NCBI GenBank assembly: GCA_037903355.1
Contig: JBAJFE010000038.1
Location: forward strand, 2,709,303 to 2,773,302
Direction: 5' to 3'
Origin: Trichuris trichiura
Taxonomy: Eukaryota; Nematoda; Enoplea; Trichinellida; Trichuridae
Length of the DNA: 64,000 nt
In this document: positions 34,582 to 46,955 of the stretch, piece after piece
Layout: every line of letters begins with the position of its first letter
Position numbering within the stretch: position 1 is the stretch's first letter
Notes under the pieces: generated by a model
Told to the model about the DNA's origin: nothing
The model's input: the letters and a program-made list of their open reading frames with translations, nothing else
Database searches by the model: none
Program-made: the position numbers and the translations under genes

Positions 34582-35580
34582 TCAAGTGTCACAACAGGCG
34601 CACTTCCTGGCCCAGCGCAGTCGCGTCGAACGCCTCAGCCTGGCGGGCAGGGCCTTCAATTCTCTGACCAGACGCGTGGTCAGTGGTTCCTCGTCCACAG
34701 GCTTTGACTGGGCTTCTGGTTGGGTGAAGTGGAAAACGAGCTCATCATCCGGGTTGTCTTTGCGCGGCACCTGCTCGCGTGACTCTTGTGGTGCCACTCG
34801 ATGACGCAAGTCTCGCACGTGTCATGGGATAACATCAACCTACACAGCGTGGCGGGAAGGAACTCCTGTCACCATCCCTGCGTGATACCTGGAGACGCGA
34901 CGAGCTCGGGAAAGTTTCACCCACACTTTCTTTCTGATGACGTAGGGCACAGCGCCAGGTTGATCCTCTTCGGGCAGCTCGTCGACTTCACGGATTCTCA
35001 CCTTCTACCGGTACACTGCAGCAGCCGGTGTCGACAACGCGCTGCAATCGTCCCGCGGAGTGACGTTGTAGAGGCAGACGGCCTCCGATTTCGAACAATC
35101 CTATCGTGCAGCGATCACTTTGACAGACCGATGGTAGCGCACCGCGATGCCATTACCTGAAGGGACGTACGCGCACCTGAAACGCAGTCGCACTCCTCAA
35201 TGAGCAGCAAAGGCGGCGAACGATAGGTTTCAGAAGGCAGTGTCGTTATCCAGGAGCAACTCTTCAGGGGCCCCTCGCTCGCAGAAGACACTTTCAAGTT
35301 GCTCTATCACGTCGGCGCTGGTCTGAAGTCTCAGGGGCCGCCACAACGCGAACCGCGAGGGCCCACAATCAATGAGGATCAGAACCGGCCTCACGCCGCA
35401 GTAGGTGATGTCAATTGCCACCCGTTGTTGAACGCGTGGAACTTCCAACATTTCGTGCTCCCACTCGGCGGACGGGGGATCTATGGACTGGCACACTTGA
35501 CACTCGTTCACTACCTGGTGCACCAGGCTCCTGTTCATCGCCGGCTTCGCCTGCCGCACGACGTAGGACGTTCTCCTCAC
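34582..35580 (-). pseudogene. Integrase remnant
   Basis: 35230-35580 carries the HHCC-type zinc region (NRSLVHQVVNECQVCQSIDP) and the start of the catalytic core (VAIDITYCGVRPVLILIDCG, then LLLDNDTAF). 34582-34818 is the C-terminal tail. The part between is frameshifted. Confidence 0.8.
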
Positions 35581-36010
35581 GCCAGGATGGCCGCTGCGTG
35601 GTGCACGGCGGCGATCAAACGCATGGCCCCTGGGTCAGCGACGGCTACACACACCGGACTGCTGGGACCGGTCGAGGGTGTCACCCATCGTTGAGGCACA
35701 TGAGTCAGTGAGTCTGCTTGGTTGTCCTCAGACTTCACGAGTGTGACAGAGAGCTGGAGCGCGTACTCCTCGACCAGAGAGAGCACTGTGCTGATCCATC
35801 GCCGAATGAGCATCTCTTCGGCTCCCTTCGTCCGCAGTCGGGCCTTCCCTGACAGCCCGTCAGAGATCCAGTGGTAGCCGGTCGACGAATCGGTCATCAG
35901 CTCGATAGTCTTCATTTTTCAGGAGAGGGTGAGGTTGATCCTTCAGATGACGACGTCGACCTCCGCCATGTTGATGTGCTGGGCGTTATCCCGGCGCAAC
36001 AAAGACGCAT
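35577..36010 (-). pseudogene. RNase H remnant
   Basis: IELMTDSSTGYHWISDG holds the conserved TDS active-site context, followed by VKSEDNQADSLTHVP, the usual end of the domain. Overlaps the integrase fragment by a few bases through a frameshift. Confidence 0.8.
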
Positions 36011-36107
36011 GCTCTACGATCGCGCCTCCGACCTCCAACGCTACACCCAACGCCAAGCCGCTAGCGTTGACCCATATCTTGGCCGTGTCGCCAGATACGT
36101 TCCAGAC

Positions 36108-36840
36108 TCAGGGCGGGTCGTGCTGCTTCAACCGAGCTGCAATCTCCTCCAAGAGAGGTCTTATCGTTCCATCGTTGGTGGGTTCGTCCCAGTTTTTCGT
36201 GGCAGTAATAGCTGATCGTTTGGCAAACGCAGCAGCCACCTTCAGCCACCCGCACAAGGGAAAATGGCCCATGAACTCACCGCAATATGTAAACACTGCT
36301 CGACGAGTCACTTCTTGCGGCCTGTCGCCTACTGGGTTGCCTTTTGCCAACGTCAGGTGGCCGCACTCCCTGCTGACCTTCAAGCCGAGGACGCGCACAC
36401 TGTCGACTAGGCGCTCGGGAGGCCTGCACTCAAGACCGTGGTGCTCAAGCTCTTTCTCCACACGGCTTGCTGGGACTACCTTCTCATTAACCAATATGTC
36501 GTTGATACACGCCAACGTCTTTTGCCTTATCGCCGGGTTTAGCGAAAGCACGAAACTGAGGACCGTCTTCATTACCAGCGGCACCATGTTCAGGCCGAAC
36601 CATAGCCGCGCCAGGCAGTACCTGTGGTCTCTAAGTCCCACGGTCTGGTAGGGCCACAAGGCCTCGTCTACATGGACCAGCAGGTAGGCGTTTTTCAGAT
36701 CGATCAAGGCGACGTTGGCCCCTTCTCTTCACCATTGCCGCAGTTCGTCAGCGTACACGTTGGTCTCCGCAGTGTAGGGCTCGATATGAGCGTTCAACTC
36801 CCGGAAATTTGTGACTAGGCGGACTTACTGCTTGTGCCGT
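36108..36840 (-). pseudogene. Reverse transcriptase remnant
   Basis: MIDLKNAYLLVHVDEALWPY and RLWFGLNMVPLVM are RT core blocks. The catalytic YxDD box is replaced by CIND, so even this 200-residue open stretch could not encode an active polymerase. Confidence 0.85.
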
Positions 36841-37308
36841 TGGACCACCGCCATTAGGAGAATCAGCCCTCTCGCTTGATTGCGGCGGCGAGAGTCGTAC
36901 GGAACAGGCATTCTTTGTAAACAGACTTCTCAAGTTCCGCCTCATACGACGCTCAGTCCGCGTGCACAGTGAGTATTCCTTCACTGAGTTCTTCAGGACG
37001 GCTGGCCCTTCACCACCCATCCATTTCCAGGCGGTGGTCCAAACCCGCGTTGCCGTGTCAAAAACTACGGTGAAGTCCCGATCCTCTAGCCGGACCGGGA
37101 CCACACCTGCAGAGCAGACCGGGGCGCTTTTCAAACCGAATTTCGCCCGTGAACCCTTAGTCACGAAGACTCCCCCAAGGGCTTTTACATTGCTTATGCC
37201 AAGGATAAAGTCGAAGCCGAGTGGCTTGGCGTCGACTATAATCGCTTCGATGGTAGCTCGACTCGCCATCAGTCCGTTCCAAGGCCTACGACTCCCTCGC
37301 CCTGGCAC
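36748..37308 (-). pseudogene. Protease and pre-RT region remnant
   Basis: An open minus frame with ATIEAIIVDAKPLGFDFILGI resembles the region following the retroelement aspartic protease. The protease active-site triad itself is not clear. Assignment relies on position between gag and RT. Confidence 0.55.
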
Positions 37309-37323
37309 TCCAGCTCCTTTCCG

Positions 37324-38056
37324 TCAACTGCCAGGAGACTGACGGGCCGTCTCGTCCACCGTTTGCAACTTCTGACATGAGCTACGCACTTTGAGCATTC
37401 GGTATAGACTGGCACGTTGCGAAGGATGCCGTCGATTCGCAGTCATATTAAAGACAGCAGCACGTTGGTCAACATCAGCGGAGGGAGTAGGCTGGCGCTG
37501 AGGCCCCTTTTCCACGAGCGTTTCCCTAGTTCTCGACATCGGCGGTCTCTGAAGCGTCGCGACGGCGTCTTTGTCGCCCTCTCCGGCGAACGTCCGCTCT
37601 CGGCGGTTTATCAGCGTCCAGACTCTGACGCAGAATCGGTCATTCTCTAGCAAAATAACCCAGTCCGCCGCAGAAGCATTTTTGCGCCAAATAGATTTGC
37701 TGCTGTCTCCGCCTTGGCTCTGCGGATTCCAGGCAGGCAGCGCTCAAACCCATTGGGAAGTCGTCCTTGAGCACAGCGCGGGCGCAGCTGAAGATGTCGT
37801 CCAAGTTTAGGTTCTCCATGCATGAACCCACACGGAGCAGCTGGTAAATGCTCCCTGGCAATCCAGTCACGAAGGCACAGGTCAGTGCCTTGTCTGACAC
37901 TCCACCGAAAGACCCTACCAGTCTTTGCAGACCCGCCAAAAACGAATCTGGCTGTTCGTTCATCTTCAGCTTCCTTGAGACGAACCGCCCATAGGCAACA
38001 AAAGAGTTCACTTCGAATGCCGCTCTCAGCTCGTCCTTAACCATGGCGGGGTCCAT
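37324..38056 (-). pseudogene. Gag remnant
   Basis: 37640-38056 encodes a Gag-like capsid segment (LRAAFEVNSFVAYGRFVSRK, QPDSFLAGLQRLV, followed by a single C-x-C piece). 37324-37653 is the following stretch in another frame. Confidence 0.65.
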
Positions 38057-38308
38057 CTGGTGTTCAAGCAGAAGCTACAGGGCGAAAGCGCCACCAGGCA
38101 GTCGCAGCGGTATGACGCTCGTGACATCGTCGATTCCTCAGATCTGACAAACCAGCTCGAGCTTGTCGAGCTATTCAGAGATCGGTTGATTCAACGAGCC
38201 GCCATATTCAGGAATAAATCGCACGTCAAGGGAAGCATCGGTCCGCCAGGGCTCCGTCTTTAAATTAGCAGAGGTATCCATTCGCTTAGGCTCTTTGCCT
38301 GGATAGCT

Positions 38309-38630
38309 TGTGCGCTCCAAACGGTTGCCGATGAACGGTCGTAAAGTTTTACTGTCGATGAGAACAACGGTACAGAAACGTACGCAGAATAGTTCGAGAA
38401 AGCCAGGATCCCTCGTGCTCTGGGCGGCGCGCTTATATACGTTTCCCTGACCTGTGTGTTAGCCCCTGACAGGCACCGGCCAGGGATCAGCGGCCGTCCG
38501 GAGATTTGGTCAGCGGCCAGCGCGGGAGTCCAGCGACGTCGCAAATATTTACGTCCTACCCTTAGAAAAACGCCCTCGCGAACAGGTTGCACCCGCTTTG
38601 GGGTCGTGGACATGCGCAACCACCGGCACA
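38309..38630 (-). repeat. 5' LTR of the 34-38 kb retrotransposon
   Basis: 322 bp, partner of 34267-34567. A TATA-like stretch (GCTTATATACG on +, about 38429) lies in the middle. Confidence 0.85.
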
Positions 38631-38635
38631 AGTAT

Positions 38636-38851
38636 CCTTTGTTTTGCTCTTTTCTCGACACATTTTACAGTAAGGTTATGATTGCACTGAAAATGAAGCT
38701 CTTTCTAACGGGCCGAGAAAAGGGGTAATGGTATTATGGAAATTCAGGCAGTGTAGTTTTACGGAAAGGACTTACGGTAAATGCTCAGACAAACTGTAGC
38801 TTACCGCTGAGTGTGCATGGCTCGACTCGTCTGTTAAATAGAAAAAGTTAT
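38636..38851. other. Spacer
   Basis: 216 bp with nothing recognised. Confidence 0.4.
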
Positions 38852-40085
38852 GGGTCTTTCCCAGCTCGTCCCCCTCCCCCGCTTGAGTTGGTGGCGGCAA
38901 CTTCAAAGGAAGGTCAAGTGGGAATTAGCGAATATTATGTAAAATGGATTGCGCAATGAGATTACGGAATTAGCACGGAAGAATTTCTGGCGGCAACGTC
39001 AAAGCGCAGAGAGTTGCTAGCGGGACAATGAAACGTTTGCCGCTGGAAACTCAGTTTGTAACTATTGCACACAAGCATCGTAGCGTACGTGTGCTGGCAA
39101 ACCTTGTTCTGCCTAAGCCTAAGCCTAAACATGAGGTCTGTGCCTCGACTTAGATTTGCACGAAGGCAGAAAAGGGTGATCGTTACGCTGTCTAATGAAA
39201 GCACAACAAATTACGGGCACGATGATTTCGCCGAAGCTAGGGCGGCTGACAGACAGCGAGTGAGTAACGCGTTAAGCGAATGGAAACGTAAAGGAAAGCG
39301 TAAATACCGTTCACTGGGGAAATAGAATGTCGCAAGCGATGCGGTCACTCGGGGCGCGTTAAATCTAACGATAGTAACGCGCATAGACAAAATATCAGTC
39401 AAGAAAGTGCATACCATTCACCGGGACAGGGAGACCATCCGCGGCGGTGCGTTCGCTGGGGGCTGTTGGAACGTGATCACAGTAGCACAACAGACAATGT
39501 TAACGCGAATACACTACACACTTTCTGCTGCGGCAAGGATACGGGCGCTGAGAAAGCAAACCAAAGTGGACGTTCACGTCTACTTTGGTTGCTGTTGGCA
39601 AATTGGGGCTGCTCGTCAGCGAAGTCATAACGCAGAATGAGCTCTACGCAACTCACCAAAGCGCAACGCAACCCAGACCGTTGACCTTCTATGTTTTCGA
39701 CGAATCACTAACCTTACAACCAGCATGCACCATTGCTGCCCCATTGTACTCCCGGTGCCAGCAATGAATGCGCAGCTGTTTCCTTACCTCACCTTTACTG
39801 TTTCGCAAAAGTCAGTAACCGCATCAGTAACACCTCCCAACACTATTCCCTTGCAGTGTAACGGAATTGCTAGGCAGGTAATCCATTAGGTCAATAACTG
39901 CAACTGCTGCATGTGCCACTGATGCTCCATTGTGCTCCCCCTTCCAAACAATCGGTATGTGTTCAGTGTCCCACAATAAGATATTCCTCCCGTTGTTCCG
40001 CTAGTCGCAGTTCATTACGCATTATCAGGGCATATTACCCTTTGATATTGCCGCCTGCTCTTGCGGGGAGACGAACTGAAGAAGA
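38852..40085 (+). mobile_element. Merlin-derived element M5
   Basis: Starts GGGTCTTTCCC, then GGCGGCAACTTCAAAGGA. Contains CCTAAGCCTAAGCCTAAAC near 39113. Ends in TGCCGCCTGCTCTTGCGGGG near 40075. The terminal GACCC is lost and no TSD was found. No transposase. Confidence 0.65.
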
Positions 40086-40256
40086 TCGGAAATTATGCAT
40101 GCGCAGATGTGGATACCATTCTTCAAAGCTTCTCTGCGCCAGAGAGAACCACTGTGATCGTCACTGGTCAGCTTGGTTTGTCAATATGAACTCTTGCCTG
40201 ATATGAAATAATAGAACAGCCCTGTTTACTGCTGCTTCCGCTCAGTTTTCGGGAGA

Positions 40257-40575
40257 TCATAGTATCGTTTCGCTAGAAGTCTCAGATTTTACCGCGGACT
40301 ATTTCTCTAGAGTTGAGAATGCAAGAATACAATTGCGTAAAGAGCAACTAGATCTTGAGATCAGTGAGGAGCTCGAACGAAAGTTCGAGCTTAGATTTAA
40401 AACTTCCCAGTTGCAAAGCGTTATTCCACGCTTACACTCAGCCAAGAGAAAGGAAGCTACTGTCACACTTCCGAATTCGTATCTGTTTGAGCGTGGATTT
40501 AGTGTCGTTGAGGAGTTGTTAACGAAGAAGAGAAACAAACTGCAAGTTGTAGACCAGGGCGTCTTGACTCGATAG
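40257..40575 (+). pseudogene. hAT transposase C-terminal fragment
   Basis: VTLPNSYLFERGFSVVEELL followed by TKKRNKLQVVDQGVLTR is the conserved hAT dimerisation region of ZBED/SCAND3-type transposases. It is not closely similar to hAT-A or hAT-B, so it is probably a third hAT lineage. No termini seen. Confidence 0.65.
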
Positions 40576-40789
40576 CTAACCAGTAGATAGGCTAGCGCGG
40601 GATGGTTACTCTCTGTGCGTGGTCTCTGAGAACTGTAATGAAGTTCGCTGGGTAAATTGCACTCAGGTCTATAGCGAATAAGTGCATTAGAGTCATTTAC
40701 CGTGTCTTGTTGGCTAAGAATGCTGTGTTGGTGTTCAAACGCTTTCCGTTCGATCCAGTTGCGTTTAAACAAATTTACTGATATGTTGC

Positions 40790-41530
40790 TGGAGAAACTG
40801 CTAGCCCAAACGTTTCTCTAGAAACCAATGAGCAGCAGATGCAGTGCCTCGAAAACAACAACTGTAATATAGAACGCAGGGGGATAGCTAAAAAGGTGCC
40901 TGAGCTGGTCTCGAGCCAAACAGAAACTAGTAAACCTGCAGTATGAAAAAAGAGCATGTTCAAAACAAAACAAGCCCAACTTCTACTTTATTGCAATGAA
41001 GGAAACGTTACGAAAACAATGAAGTGATTTCTTCAGTCTCGTAGGACTTCAGTTGTTCCACAACTAAGGATTGTGAGATAAAAAATGAGACCAATGAACC
41101 TCCATTGTTTTCCAGGTATGAGGTCATTTACTTTAAAACCGAGACGAGCTCTTTCCATACGCTGAAGAGATGCAAGCATGTCGTTCCTGAGGGCCACTTT
41201 AAACCCCACATGCTTTAAGGAATTCTGTCATAAAAGCGACACTATAAAAGCGTTAATACAGGACCACAATAAAAAGAAAGAACGCGTTATTCAAATCTGA
41301 TGAAAAAAGATCCGTACATTCGCATGTTTAACGGTTGAATAAATAGCGTAGACAGTATATTTTTTTAAAGCAACTTACTTAAGACTTTTTTCAGTTGCTG
41401 TTTACAAGTAAGCAACCTTTCCAAAGCGTTGCCCAAAATTGTGATTTTCCTATTCTTTAAATGTCTCCAACGCCATTTAACCTGAGGTTTTCCTGGATTT
41501 TTCAGAAACCAAACTCGGGTTATACGATGA
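40790..41530 (+). mobile_element. Tigger-F 3' remnant
   Basis: About 41440-41525 aligns in reverse with the Tigger-F end at 52412-52510 (GGATTTTTCAG, TTGTGATTTTCCTA). 40850-41020 resembles the C-terminal tail of the transposase at 52889-53100. Both the catalytic region and one terminus are absent. Confidence 0.5.
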
Positions 41531-42252
41531 CTTTTTTTGAAGCTTTAATGGGAAGCAGTCTGGGCTGGACAAGTTGTAGAGAGAAAGTTAACACTGTGCA
41601 TCATATAACAAATGGTCGACTCACAATTTACAGAGGAGACCAAAATGCAGAGGTTAGCTTTCCATTGGATACACTTGGGCTATGTTTGAAGTTTGGAATG
41701 CTCCGGGACATGTTATTACTCATTTGTCTGTTTGTCGCTAATAGGTAGCCCCCAACTAGCTACTGGAAGGAAACTTTTTATGCGCTTACACATACAGGCC
41801 TGCGTATTCGTGAGGGATACGTTCCACATGTGACAGCGAACGTCTTATGAACGCGTACACAGCGTGATTTTGAGATGAATACACCTGAGTTACTGCGAGA
41901 GTGGGCGCAGAGTATTCGATTGGCACTAAGATAACGGTGTTTCTCACATGCTGTCTCAGAAATTTCGTTGAATGGGGCTCGTTAAACTGCGTGACTATTT
42001 CCATAATGGTATTACGGAAATTCGACCTGTGAAATTTATTCTGCGAAGCTTTCAGGAAGCATCTGTTCTATGAATTTCATAGATCGAACTTGCGTAATAC
42101 CAGTACGCATTTTCACACGTTCTTTAGAGAAAGCTTCATTCTCATTGCAATGCGCAGCTATTTATTGAATATTTAATGTGCATCTAAAGATCAGTGCACT
42201 GAAAATGCACTACTACGCTATTAGCCTGTTGCCGTTTAACAATACGAAATTG
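41531..42252. other. Unassigned spacer, 722 bp
   Basis: No coding frame of interest and no repeat termini recognised. Confidence 0.4.
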
Positions 42253-44335
42253 GAATCTCCTCCTATCGTACCCCACTGGAAGTTGGCGCGACAACATATA
42301 AGGGGTAATGCGCGACGTTGCTGCGTGATGATGTGTGGTTAGCGGAACAACGGGAAGGACCTTTTACTGGGGGGTGACTGAGCACATGCTGAGCAATTGG
42401 CACTGGAAGCGCAATGAAGCATCAGTGGCACATGCAGGGGTGCGGTTATTGACCTGCGGAATACCTGCCGAGGAATTCTGGGGTCTCCTGTGTTAGTGCC
42501 CCGCCGGGGAAAAGGAGGCAGCCACTTCAAAGGACGTCAAGTGGAGATTATGACGTCATCGGAACAATGGCCTGCCAAGTCAGATTATCGGTGCGGCGAA
42601 GCGCACGGCTGCGTATTATTGGAAGAATGGCTGCCGACGGCGACGGCGTTTCAACATTCCAGCTGCCGTCGTGCTGTAGGTCTGTCGGCCATCCTGTTCT
42701 GCCCTAGCCTAAGCCTAAACCTGAACATAAAGTGTGTTTCTTGGTTTAGGTTTGGACGAAGGCAAAAAAGAGTGATCGTCATGCTGTCTAATGAAGACAC
42801 AACAAATTACGGGCACGCTTGCCAGAAAGGAACCTGCATTTCTCCGACGCTGGAGCGGCTGAGAGACAACGTCTGAGTAACGCGTAAAATGAAAGTACGC
42901 GAAAGTGACAGTACGTGAAAGTAGTCAATCAGGTGATAGTAACGCGTATAGACAAAATAACAGTAAAGAAAGTGCATACCGCTCACCGGGGCAGGGAAGA
43001 CCGGCGCAGGCCGTGCGTCCACGGTGTCTTCCAGCAAAACATAACGCAGAATGAGCCTACGTCGTTTACCAAGACGCGACGCGGATCAGTCCGTTGACCT
43101 TCGACATTTTCTACGAATCACGAACTGAAGGCCAGCATGCACCACTGTTGCTCCATTGTGCTCCCCCTGCCAGGAAGCCATGCGCAGCTGTTTTTCCTCA
43201 CCTTCACTCTTTTCTTGGGGTCAGTAACGAAATTCCAGGCCAAGGGGTCACACATAATGGAGAATGAGTTGTGTGCCGTTTACCTGGACGCGACGCGGAT
43301 TGATCAGTTGACCTTCGATGTTTTTCACTCTTTCTTATGGGTCAGTAACGAAATTCCTCAGCAAATATTCCGTGGATCAATAACTGCAGCTACTGCTAGT
43401 GCCACTGATGCTCCATTGTGCTGCCACGCTAACTACTGTGCACGTGTTCACTAAATCGGTCAGCGCTGTAGAGTCTACTTCCGGCGGGCCACTAACACAG
43501 GAGATCTGAATTCTGTTACTGACTCCTTCAAAAGAGTGAAGGTGAAGGAATGAAACAGCTATGCATAGATTGCTGGCACGGAGAGCACAATGGAGCAGCA
43601 GAAGTGCATGCTGGGGTTCAGTTCATGATGCGTGGAAAACAAGGACCGATCTGCGTCGCTTCTTGGTAAGAGGCGTACAGCTCATTCTGTGTTGTCTACG
43701 CAAGAGAACACCGTGGACGCAGCGCCTGCGCTTGTCTCCGTGCTGCAGTGAACGGTACGCGGTTTCTTTACGGCTATTTTCTCTGTGCGTGTTGCTATCC
43801 TCGGGTTGCACTCTCCTCGAGTGAACGTACTGCCTGCGCCAGGATCTATGCACCAGTGAACGGTATGTAACATTTCCTCGTTGCGCGTTACTCTGATCTT
43901 GTCTCCCAGCCGTCCCACTGTCTCAGAAATGCAAGTTCCTTTCTGGCTAGCACGCCCTTAACTTGTTCTGCCTTTATTGGAGAGCACGCCAATCACCCCT
44001 TTTTGCATTCATCTAGATCTAAGGCAAGACATCAACTTTATGTTTAGGTTTAAGCTTACGTTAGGCAGAACAACATGGCCGGCAAACCTACAGTATGACG
44101 ATGGGGGGAATGGCGAAAGACACCGTTACCATTCACACTGTTAGCACTGTTCTCTTAATTCAACTTAATACCCTTTGATGCTGCCGCCAGCACTTCAACT
44201 ACCACCGCACACTCCTTCAACTACCACTGATAATGCGCCTAGCAACACCATTGTAACATTGTTTGTTAATTCCCATTTGATCCCCTCTGATGTTGGCGCG
44301 CTAACTTCCGGTGGGGCACAATAGGACAAGACTCT
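42253..44335 (-). mobile_element. Merlin element M8 hosting Merlin M7
   Basis: Inverted ends GAATCTCCTCCTATCGTACC and the complement of GAGTCTTGTCCTATTGTGCC. Flanks CGAAATTG and TGAAATTG match at 7 of 8. Excluding M7 it is about 1.05 kb and non-coding. A TTAGGC-like tract occurs near 44045. Confidence 0.7.
42481..43507 (+). mobile_element. Merlin element M7, perfect TSD
   Basis: Starts GGGTCTCCTGTGTTAGTG and ends CACTAACACAGGAGATCT. Perfect 8-bp duplication GAATTCTG at 42473-42480 and 43508-43515. CCTAGCCTAAGCCTAAACC lies at 42705. Non-coding. Nested in M8. Confidence 0.85.
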
Positions 44336-44540
44336 GAAATTGCTCTCAGCCAGGCATGTCAAAATAGCGGCCTGAAGGCCATATGCGGCCCTTTGCAAGT
44401 ACAATTGCGGCTAGCAAAAAGAATGCTGTACAAAGTGACTGAACAGTCGTAAACAAACGTTCTTTCTGAACAGCTCAATTTTTTGCACAATGTATTTATT
44501 GTTTCTGCATACAAATCTAAATATCCATTTAAAATTCCTT
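44336..44540. other. Spacer
   Basis: 205 bp between Merlin copies, with nothing recognised. Confidence 0.4.
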
Positions 44541-45549
44541 GGGTCTACTATGCTACGGGGGCACCGGAAGTGGAGGCAGCTAGTTCATAGCGTAATCTGC
44601 GACTCTACAGCGTAATAAACGGTTGTTATCGGCACAACGGGACGGACGTTATCGTCAGGTTTAGTGAAAGGATGGAATTTAGCAGGTGCGCATGCATTGA
44701 AGTTACGGGAAACACAATGGAGCCTGCAGGTGTTCAAGCTGAGACGTCGTCTAGCAATTCATGAAAAACATCGCAGGTCAACTGTCCGAGCTGAGGCGTG
44801 CCTTGGTAGACAGGGTAAATCTCATTCTGCGTTGTGTCTGTCCCGGGATCTAGTGACAACTTCCCATTGACAAGTGGAGGCACCGTAAGGAGGCACTGAC
44901 GCCTTCTGCCTGATTAGGTACACCCGAGTGAACCCGTCAGATGCGCCTCCAGCGAAATCGACGCGTCGCCTTCGTCAGGCTGAGCGCCTGCGTTAGCAGT
45001 ACGTACGCTTTTTCCTTTTTGCGTTACTCATTGCTCGCGTGTTCAGTGATCGCTAAATAACGTTACTTTGCGCTATGCTTCTTGTCGTTTGCGCCACGGT
45101 CAAAACTGCATAACTCAACAGCAGCAACGAACACGCGTCATGTTAAGGTTTAGGCTTAGGCTAGGGCAGAGCAGGAAGGCCGGCGTGGTTATCGCTCGCA
45201 CTTGGAAACAACTGCCTGAACGGGCAACTGTTTCCAGGTGTGCAGCTTTCTTTCGCTAATACGCATCGCGCATGATCGCTAAATAACGTTACTTTGCGGC
45301 ATGCTTCTTGTCGTTTGCGCCACGGTCAAAACTGCATAACCCAACAGCAACAACAAACACGCGTCATGTTAAGGTTTAGGCTTAGGCTAGGGCAGAGCAC
45401 GATGGCCGGCGTCGTTAGCCCATCGCTCGCATCAGTGCGCAGTGAACAATGGCTTAAGACACCCATTGTTCAGGTGGCGTAATAATCCCCACTTGACCTC
45501 CTTTGAAGTTGCCGCTTCCACTTCCGGTGCCCCGTAGCATAAAAGACTC
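44541..45549 (-). mobile_element. Merlin element M9, perfect TSD
   Basis: Ends GGGTCTACTATGCTACGG and the complement of GAGTCTTTTATGCTACGG. Perfect TSD AATTCCTT at 44533-44540 and 45550-45557. Two AGGTTTAGGCTTAGGCTAGG tracts (about 45148 and 45370) lie in a roughly 225-bp internal duplication also visible in M4. Confidence 0.88.
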
Positions 45550-45557
45550 AATTCCTT

Positions 45558-46048
45558 TCCTTTGTTACATAATTATGTTACTTTGCATTCCTGAAGACGG
45601 ACAAACCATGTGTATGGGCATTGTGTGTCTATGCATAAGGAATAAAAATATTCTGCAATAATTTCTATTAAAAGACTTGTGCAAGTCGCTTGTGCGGTCC
45701 TCATCACGACATAAAGGTAACCGTGCGCTCCCCAGGGGTCTGTCAGTTTGACATGCCTGCTCTTAGATGTCTGCTACGCTTGCTTGACTACGGAGAAGAG
45801 CAGTCCTTGTCATAAAAAAGCAAATAAAACCCACAATAACTAATTAATTATGCTAACTAGTTTAGTGATTATTTCGATTCGCACATGCAGAAACGGCAAG
45901 AACTGCTTTAACTTCTTATGCAAGTAGCAAATTGCATAACATTAAATGCATGGGGGGAGGGTGGGCAGGAGAGAAACCGTGAATAATTGAAATCGCAGAT
46001 ACCAAAGCCGCAGATAGCGAGATCTTACTGTATACTGAATAACACAAT
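45558..46048. other. Unassigned spacer, ~490 bp
   Basis: AT-rich DNA with nothing recognised. Confidence 0.4.
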
Positions 46049-46056
46049 GTCTACCG

Positions 46057-46955
46057 CAGTGATTCCCAATAGGGGTCCCTGGGGACCCTGGGAAAGATTG
46101 GGGATTTAGGGGGTCCGTGGTAGACGGTGCCGCAAGACGAGAGCGATCCTGCCGTTCAGGATAGTGAGGCGAGGCGACCTGAGATTACTCCTGACGACTA
46201 TAAAGCCGGATGTGGATAAATTAGTAGCACTGCACCACACCCAGTTGTCGCACTGAGGTAAGATCAAACCACTGTCGTCTTGCACCGAGGCAATATTGAA
46301 TTTAGATTCAGTGTTGCGCAGCCCTGAGAGCAGCATCGCAGCCTGACTTGCATATTGCGTTACCATGGCTAACAGCCCAAAAATTGAGGAAGAGGAAACC
46401 AAGTGTGGCGCTTGTACTCTAAAGGCTCCCTGATCTGCAATTAGCCGGCTTAAGTCCAGCAATACGAAAAGAACGCCTTCAGTGCCAACTAAATAATTAA
46501 AGACGTTAACGGCTTTGAATATCGTTAAGGAGCTTTCACCGTATACGGCAGCCGGCTTCCTTACTAGCCATTTCGCTTTAGTGAGAAAAGAAATTCAGCG
46601 TTGACTACGCATCGGCAAGTTTTCCAGCCATTGATCGCACACTCAACTTTCACAGCGCAAACCATGGGGTCCTACTTGCGGCTGACAAGATACGCAGGTT
46701 AATAAGGTTTCTAAAGACGGCCCGGCTTAACCGTTTTTTCTTTGGCATACATGGTAGGCAGCGAAGTCATTTCTACATTCTGCAGGTTGTTTCAGGTGTT
46801 GAACTACTTGTACAAATTCACAACAACGTAACCACAGTAGGCGCACCTGAGGATAACAGAAGCAGGAGAATTACGTTGGGGAGAATGACGGGGAGCCTCA
46901 GCAAGTTGAAGGTCGCGAAAAGGGGTCCTGGCTCCAAAAAAGTTGGGAAACGCTG
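46057..46955 (-). mobile_element. hAT-R non-autonomous element, copy R4
   Basis: CAGTGATTCCCAA start, TTGGGAAACGCTG end, perfect TSD GTCTACCG (46049-46056 and 46956-46963). Reverse orientation to R1-R3. It is the last insertion before the final astacin exon. Confidence 0.9.

Larger units (their letters stand above)
34267..38630 (-). mobile_element. LTR retrotransposon, 4.36 kb, minus strand
   Basis: Two similar LTRs (34267-34567 and 38309-38630, TG...CA) flank gag, protease, RT, RNase H and integrase remnants. A perfect 5-bp TSD AGTAT (34262-34266 and 38631-38635) bounds it. Gene order RT, RNase H, integrase is Ty3/gypsy-like. It sits 30 bp beyond the mariner end. Frames are broken throughout, so it is inactive. 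Confidence 0.9.

Noticed and set aside
34582..38056. Multi-exon host gene on the minus strand
   Set aside because: RT, RNase H and integrase motifs, paired LTRs and a TSD identify a retrotransposon.
41461..41748. 95-codon ORF
   Set aside because: Its first part overlaps a Tigger-F remnant and the rest shows no family features.
45148..45390. True telomere or chromosome-fusion point from TTAGGC units
   Set aside because: Only two or three units, always in the same Merlin context.
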